A stretch of 15,878 nt of DNA from JANNAV01 sp031384695 (lineage in GTDB: Bacteria > Pseudomonadota > Alphaproteobacteria > Rhodobacterales > Rhodobacteraceae), in NCBI GenBank assembly GCA_031384695.1, contig JANNAV010000352.1, positions 1-15,878 on the forward strand, written 5' to 3'. Positions 13,344 through 15,878 of the stretch are shown here, piece after piece. Both the position numbers and the translations under genes were made by a program. Numbering within the stretch: position 1 is the first letter of the stretch; every line of letters begins with the position of its first letter. The notes under the pieces were generated by a model. It did no database searches, had not been told where the DNA came from, and saw only the letters and a program-made list of their open reading frames with translations.

Positions 13344-14549
13344 ATGGATTTTACCATTTCCCCAAGGGTTGAGGATTTCCGCGCCCGCATCGCGCGCTTT
13401 GTGGCCGATGAAATCCTGCCGGTCGAGGCTGACCCCGCCGCCCATGACACCCATGGCAATATCCGCCATGACCGCCTTGACCCCTTACGCGCCAAAGCCC
13501 GCACCGCAGGGCTGTGGTGCCTGCAACTGAACCCTGAGGATGGTGGTCAGGGCCTGTCACGCGTCGGCATGGCGGTGTGTTACGAGGAAATGAACCGCTC
13601 GATCTTTGGCCCGGTGGTGTTCAATTCGGCGGCCCCCGACGATGGCAATATGATGGTGCTGGGCATGGCTGGAACCCAGGCGCAGAAAGACCGCTGGTTA
13701 AGGCCGATTGTCGAGGGGCGGGTGCGGTCAGCTTTTGCGATGACAGAGCCGCATCCGGGGTCGGGGTCGGACCCGTCGATGATGCTGACCACCGCCACCC
13801 GCCACGGCGATCTTTACCGCATTCAGGGCCGCAAATGGTATATCACCGGGGCCGCCGAAGCGCAGCATTTCATCCTGATCGCCCGTACCTCGGATGATGC
13901 GCGCAAGGGGCTGACCGCGTTCCTGTTTGACCGCGATCAGCCCGGCTGGCGGATTGAACGGCGCATCCCGATCATGGGCCCCGAGGAACATGGCGGGCAT
14001 TGCGAGATCAGCTTTGACGGGCTGGAGATTCCCGCCGAAAACATCCTGCTTAGTCAGGGCGACGGGCTGAAAGTCACGCAGATGCGGCTGGGCATCGCGC
14101 GGCTGACGCATTGCATGCGCTGGCTCGGCCTGTCCAAACGCTGCGTCGAGATTGCCCAAGGCTATGCCGTCGAACGCTACGGTTTTGGCGTGCGGCTGGC
14201 CGACCGCGAAAGCATCAAGCTGATGCTGGGCGACCTCGCGATGCAGATCGAGGTGGGGCGGCTGTTGGTGATGAAAGCGGCTTGGGCGCTGGATCAGGGT
14301 AGCTTTGCCCGCAAGGAGGTGTCGATGGCGAAAATCCACGTGGCCAACCTGCTGCACAAGGCCGCCGATACCGCGATCCAGATCAACGGCGCGCGCGGCT
14401 ATTCTGCCGATACGCCGCTGGAGTGGATCTATCGTTATGCAAGGCAGGCCCGTCTGGTGGATGGCGCGGACGAGGTGCACAAGATGGTGCTGGACCGGCA
14501 TTTGACCGATGAAGGGCGGGGGTTCTGGCAGTGGGATACCGGGGGCTAA
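13344..14549 (+). CDS. Acyl-CoA dehydrogenase, ACAD10/11-like
   Basis: This 401-residue FAD-dependent acyl-CoA dehydrogenase introduces an alpha-beta double bond into an acyl-CoA and passes electrons to ETF. Domain order is normal: an N-terminal helical part with GLWCLQLNPEDGGQG (56-70), the middle beta domain with FAMTEP (131-136), WYITGA and HGGHCEISFDGLEIP, and the C-terminal helical domain with QINGARGYSADTPLE (346-360). The catalytic base position reads LVDGADEVH (371-379), so Asp373 takes the place of the Glu found in MCAD-type IYEGT. This VADGPDEVH-type motif is typical of the ACAD10/11-like branch. AAGGACG lies 5 bp before the ATG, 9 bp after the SDR stop. The stop TAA shares a base with the ligase ATG. 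The acyl chain handled is unknown. Confidence 0.94.
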   Translation: MDFTISPRVEDFRARIARFVADEILPVEADPAAHDTHGNIRHDRLDPLRAKARTAGLWCLQLNPEDGGQGLSRVGMAVCYEEMNRSIFGPVVFNSAAPDDGNMMVLGMAGTQAQKDRWLRPIVEGRVRSAFAMTEPHPGSGSDPSMMLTTATRHGDLYRIQGRKWYITGAAEAQHFILIARTSDDARKGLTAFLFDRDQPGWRIERRIPIMGPEEHGGHCEISFDGLEIPAENILLSQGDGLKVTQMRLGIARLTHCMRWLGLSKRCVEIAQGYAVERYGFGVRLADRESIKLMLGDLAMQIEVGRLLVMKAAWALDQGSFARKEVSMAKIHVANLLHKAADTAIQINGARGYSADTPLEWIYRYARQARLVDGADEVHKMVLDRHLTDEGRGFWQWDTGG

Positions 14550-15787
14550 TGGCGATGCGCAGCGATCCCCACCTTGCCCCGCGTGCGGCCAATCGTCGGC
14601 GGCTGTCGCCGCTGGATTTCCCTGACCGGGCGCTGTCGGTGCATCCGGACCGGCTGGCCGTGGTCTGGCAGGGGCGGCACTGGACCTATGCGGACTTTGG
14701 CGGCATCGTGGCACGGCTGGCGGCATTTCTCACCACCCAAGGGGTAGGCCCCGGCGATGTGGTATCGGTCATGCTGCCCAACCGGCCCGAAATGTTGGCG
14801 GCCCATGACGCGGTGCCGATGCTGGGCGCAGTCCTGAACACGGTCAATACCCGGCTGGACGCCGACATGGTGGGATATATCCTGACCCACTCCGAAAGTC
14901 GGCTGATCCTTGGGGATCTGGCGACCGCCGAGGCGGCCCGCGCGGCGGCGTTGGCGGCGGGGGTGCCGGTTTTCATCCTTGATACCGCACATGGGCCAGA
15001 CCTGCTGCACGGCGTTGCAACCTTGCCCGATGATCTGATGGGCCGGGTGACAGACGAATGGCAGGCCATCGCCCTTAACTACACCTGCGGCACCACCGGG
15101 CGGCCCAAAGGCGTGGTGTATCACCATCGCGGTGCCTGTCTGAATGCGCTGGGCAATGTCCTGACGCCGGGGCTGACCGGGCAGTCGGTGTACCTGTGGG
15201 TGCTGCCGATGTTCCATTGCAGCGGCTGGTGTCACACCTGGGCGGTCACGGCGGCGGGGCGCGCGCATGTCTGCCTTGACACCGCATCCGCCACCCTGCC
15301 GGGCGAGGCCAAGGCGCAGCTTTTATCGCGCCGGGGCAGTCGTCACGCTACTGCCTCGGATGTCGCGGTTCTGATTGCCGATAGCGAGCCGGTGCCAATG
15401 GACGGCACCAGCCCTGGTGAAATCAGCCTGCGCGGCAATACGCTGATGGCCGGTTATTGCCGCGATGCCCCGGCGACGGAAGCAGCATTCGCGGGCGGCG
15501 TGTACCATACCGGCGATATTGCGGTGCGCCATCCGAACGGCGAAACCGAGATCCGCGACCGGTCCAAGGATGTCATCATCTCGGGCGGGGAAAACATTTC
15601 GAGCCTTGAGGTGGAGCATGCGCTGCACTGCCACCCTGCGGCCCTGCTGGCAGCACGCGTGGCTGCACCCGACGCCAAAAGGGGCGAAGTGCCCTGCGCC
15701 TTTGTCGAATTGAAACCGGGCCAAAACGTTAAGCCCGACGGTTTGCGCGATTTAGAGCGGATTGGCTTCAAAAAGATTAAGATTTAA
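14549..15787 (+). CDS. AMP-dependent acyl-CoA ligase, internally deleted and C-terminally truncated as read
   Basis: The frame encodes 412 residues, against about 540 in the family. The N-terminal part is normal, with the ATP-binding loop YTCGTTGRPKG (178-188) and LPMFHCSGWCHTWAVTAAG (219-237). At residues ~243-250 the sequence jumps from HVCL directly to LPGEAKAQ. This skips the block of about 120 residues that holds the adenine-binding region and the YGLTE motif, yet the frame is kept. Then YHTGD (319-323) and IRDRSKDVIISGGENISSLEVE-type sequence follow. The end (FVELKPGQNVKPDG, then LRDLERIGFKKIKI) stops before the PKTSTGKIQK region with the catalytic lysine. As read it should not be active. 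It may be a decayed gene, or an assembly or sequencing artefact, because the DNA beyond it is poor. ATG at 14549 overlaps the ACAD stop. In an intact form it would activate an acid to its CoA ester for the ACAD. Confidence 0.85.
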   Translation: MAMRSDPHLAPRAANRRRLSPLDFPDRALSVHPDRLAVVWQGRHWTYADFGGIVARLAAFLTTQGVGPGDVVSVMLPNRPEMLAAHDAVPMLGAVLNTVNTRLDADMVGYILTHSESRLILGDLATAEAARAAALAAGVPVFILDTAHGPDLLHGVATLPDDLMGRVTDEWQAIALNYTCGTTGRPKGVVYHHRGACLNALGNVLTPGLTGQSVYLWVLPMFHCSGWCHTWAVTAAGRAHVCLDTASATLPGEAKAQLLSRRGSRHATASDVAVLIADSEPVPMDGTSPGEISLRGNTLMAGYCRDAPATEAAFAGGVYHTGDIAVRHPNGETEIRDRSKDVIISGGENISSLEVEHALHCHPAALLAARVAAPDAKRGEVPCAFVELKPGQNVKPDGLRDLERIGFKKIKI

Positions 15788-15878
15788 GGCCAACCAAGTA
15801 AACAACAGCTTGGGTAATTTTCGTGTTTTGGGGGGGAGGGGGGGGCAACAAGGGTGGAAAAACAACAACCGCCCCACC
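15788..15878. other. Low-complexity window end, no gene
   Basis: This 91-bp tail contains a TTTT-G7-A-G8 run and A/C-rich repeats and has no recognisable coding sequence. Composition differs sharply from everything before it. It probably represents a low-quality contig end and not true genome sequence. Confidence 0.7.

Overview
The window is high-GC DNA from a bacterium, most likely an alphaproteobacterium of the Rhodobacterales/Rhizobiales type. The evidence is the GC-rich codon use, the densely overlapping operon, a ribbon-helix-helix protein of a largely alphaproteobacterial family, and two separate sugar-type (CUT2/RbsC-like) ABC systems. No rRNA, tRNA, CRISPR array or insertion sequence was seen. 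The genus cannot be fixed from the sequence alone.

Left part (1-4966, + strand): the 3' end of a CUT2 permease whose operon begins upstream, a small ABM-type monooxygenase, a gap of about 250 bp with small repeats, a ribbon-helix-helix protein, a glyoxalase-I-like VOC protein, and a pair encoding a periplasmic dehydrogenase. That pair is a Tat-exported gluconate-2-dehydrogenase-subunit-3-like small subunit and a GMC flavoprotein large subunit with no signal of its own but with a C-x5-C-x3-C motif. A strong rho-independent terminator follows, then a bicupin gene.

Centre (4976-5850): a TetR-family repressor gene on the minus strand converges on the bicupin gene. It diverges from the right-hand operon across a short control region. 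That region holds a near-consensus sigma-70 promoter (TTGACA, 17 bp, TATTAA), with a perfect 14-bp palindrome directly after the -10 box that is probably the repressor's operator. A 12-codon leader ORF with a very strong ribosome site overlaps the first structural gene.

Right part (5842-15787, + strand): one tightly packed operon. Its order is CUT2 permease, periplasmic binding protein, intercistronic GC hairpin, a 706-residue fusion of a second CUT2 permease to an SMP-30/strictosidine-synthase-like beta-propeller, a separate degenerate propeller protein, a double ABC ATPase, an SDR dehydrogenase, an ACAD10/11-like acyl-CoA dehydrogenase, and an AMP-dependent acyl-CoA ligase. Four junctions overlap by 1-4 nt. 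The likely logic is import of a small molecule, cytoplasmic hydrolysis (lactonase/esterase) at the exit of the permease, CoA activation, and dehydrogenation. The TetR protein would presumably respond to the substrate or a CoA ester. The substrate is unknown.

The right edge is abnormal. The ligase lacks an internal block of roughly 120 residues and its normal C-terminus. The last ~140 bp turn into low-complexity homopolymer-rich sequence that looks like a poor-quality contig end, so the ligase should be read with caution. The most unusual element is the permease-propeller fusion, which is followed by a second propeller that has lost the expected metal ligands.
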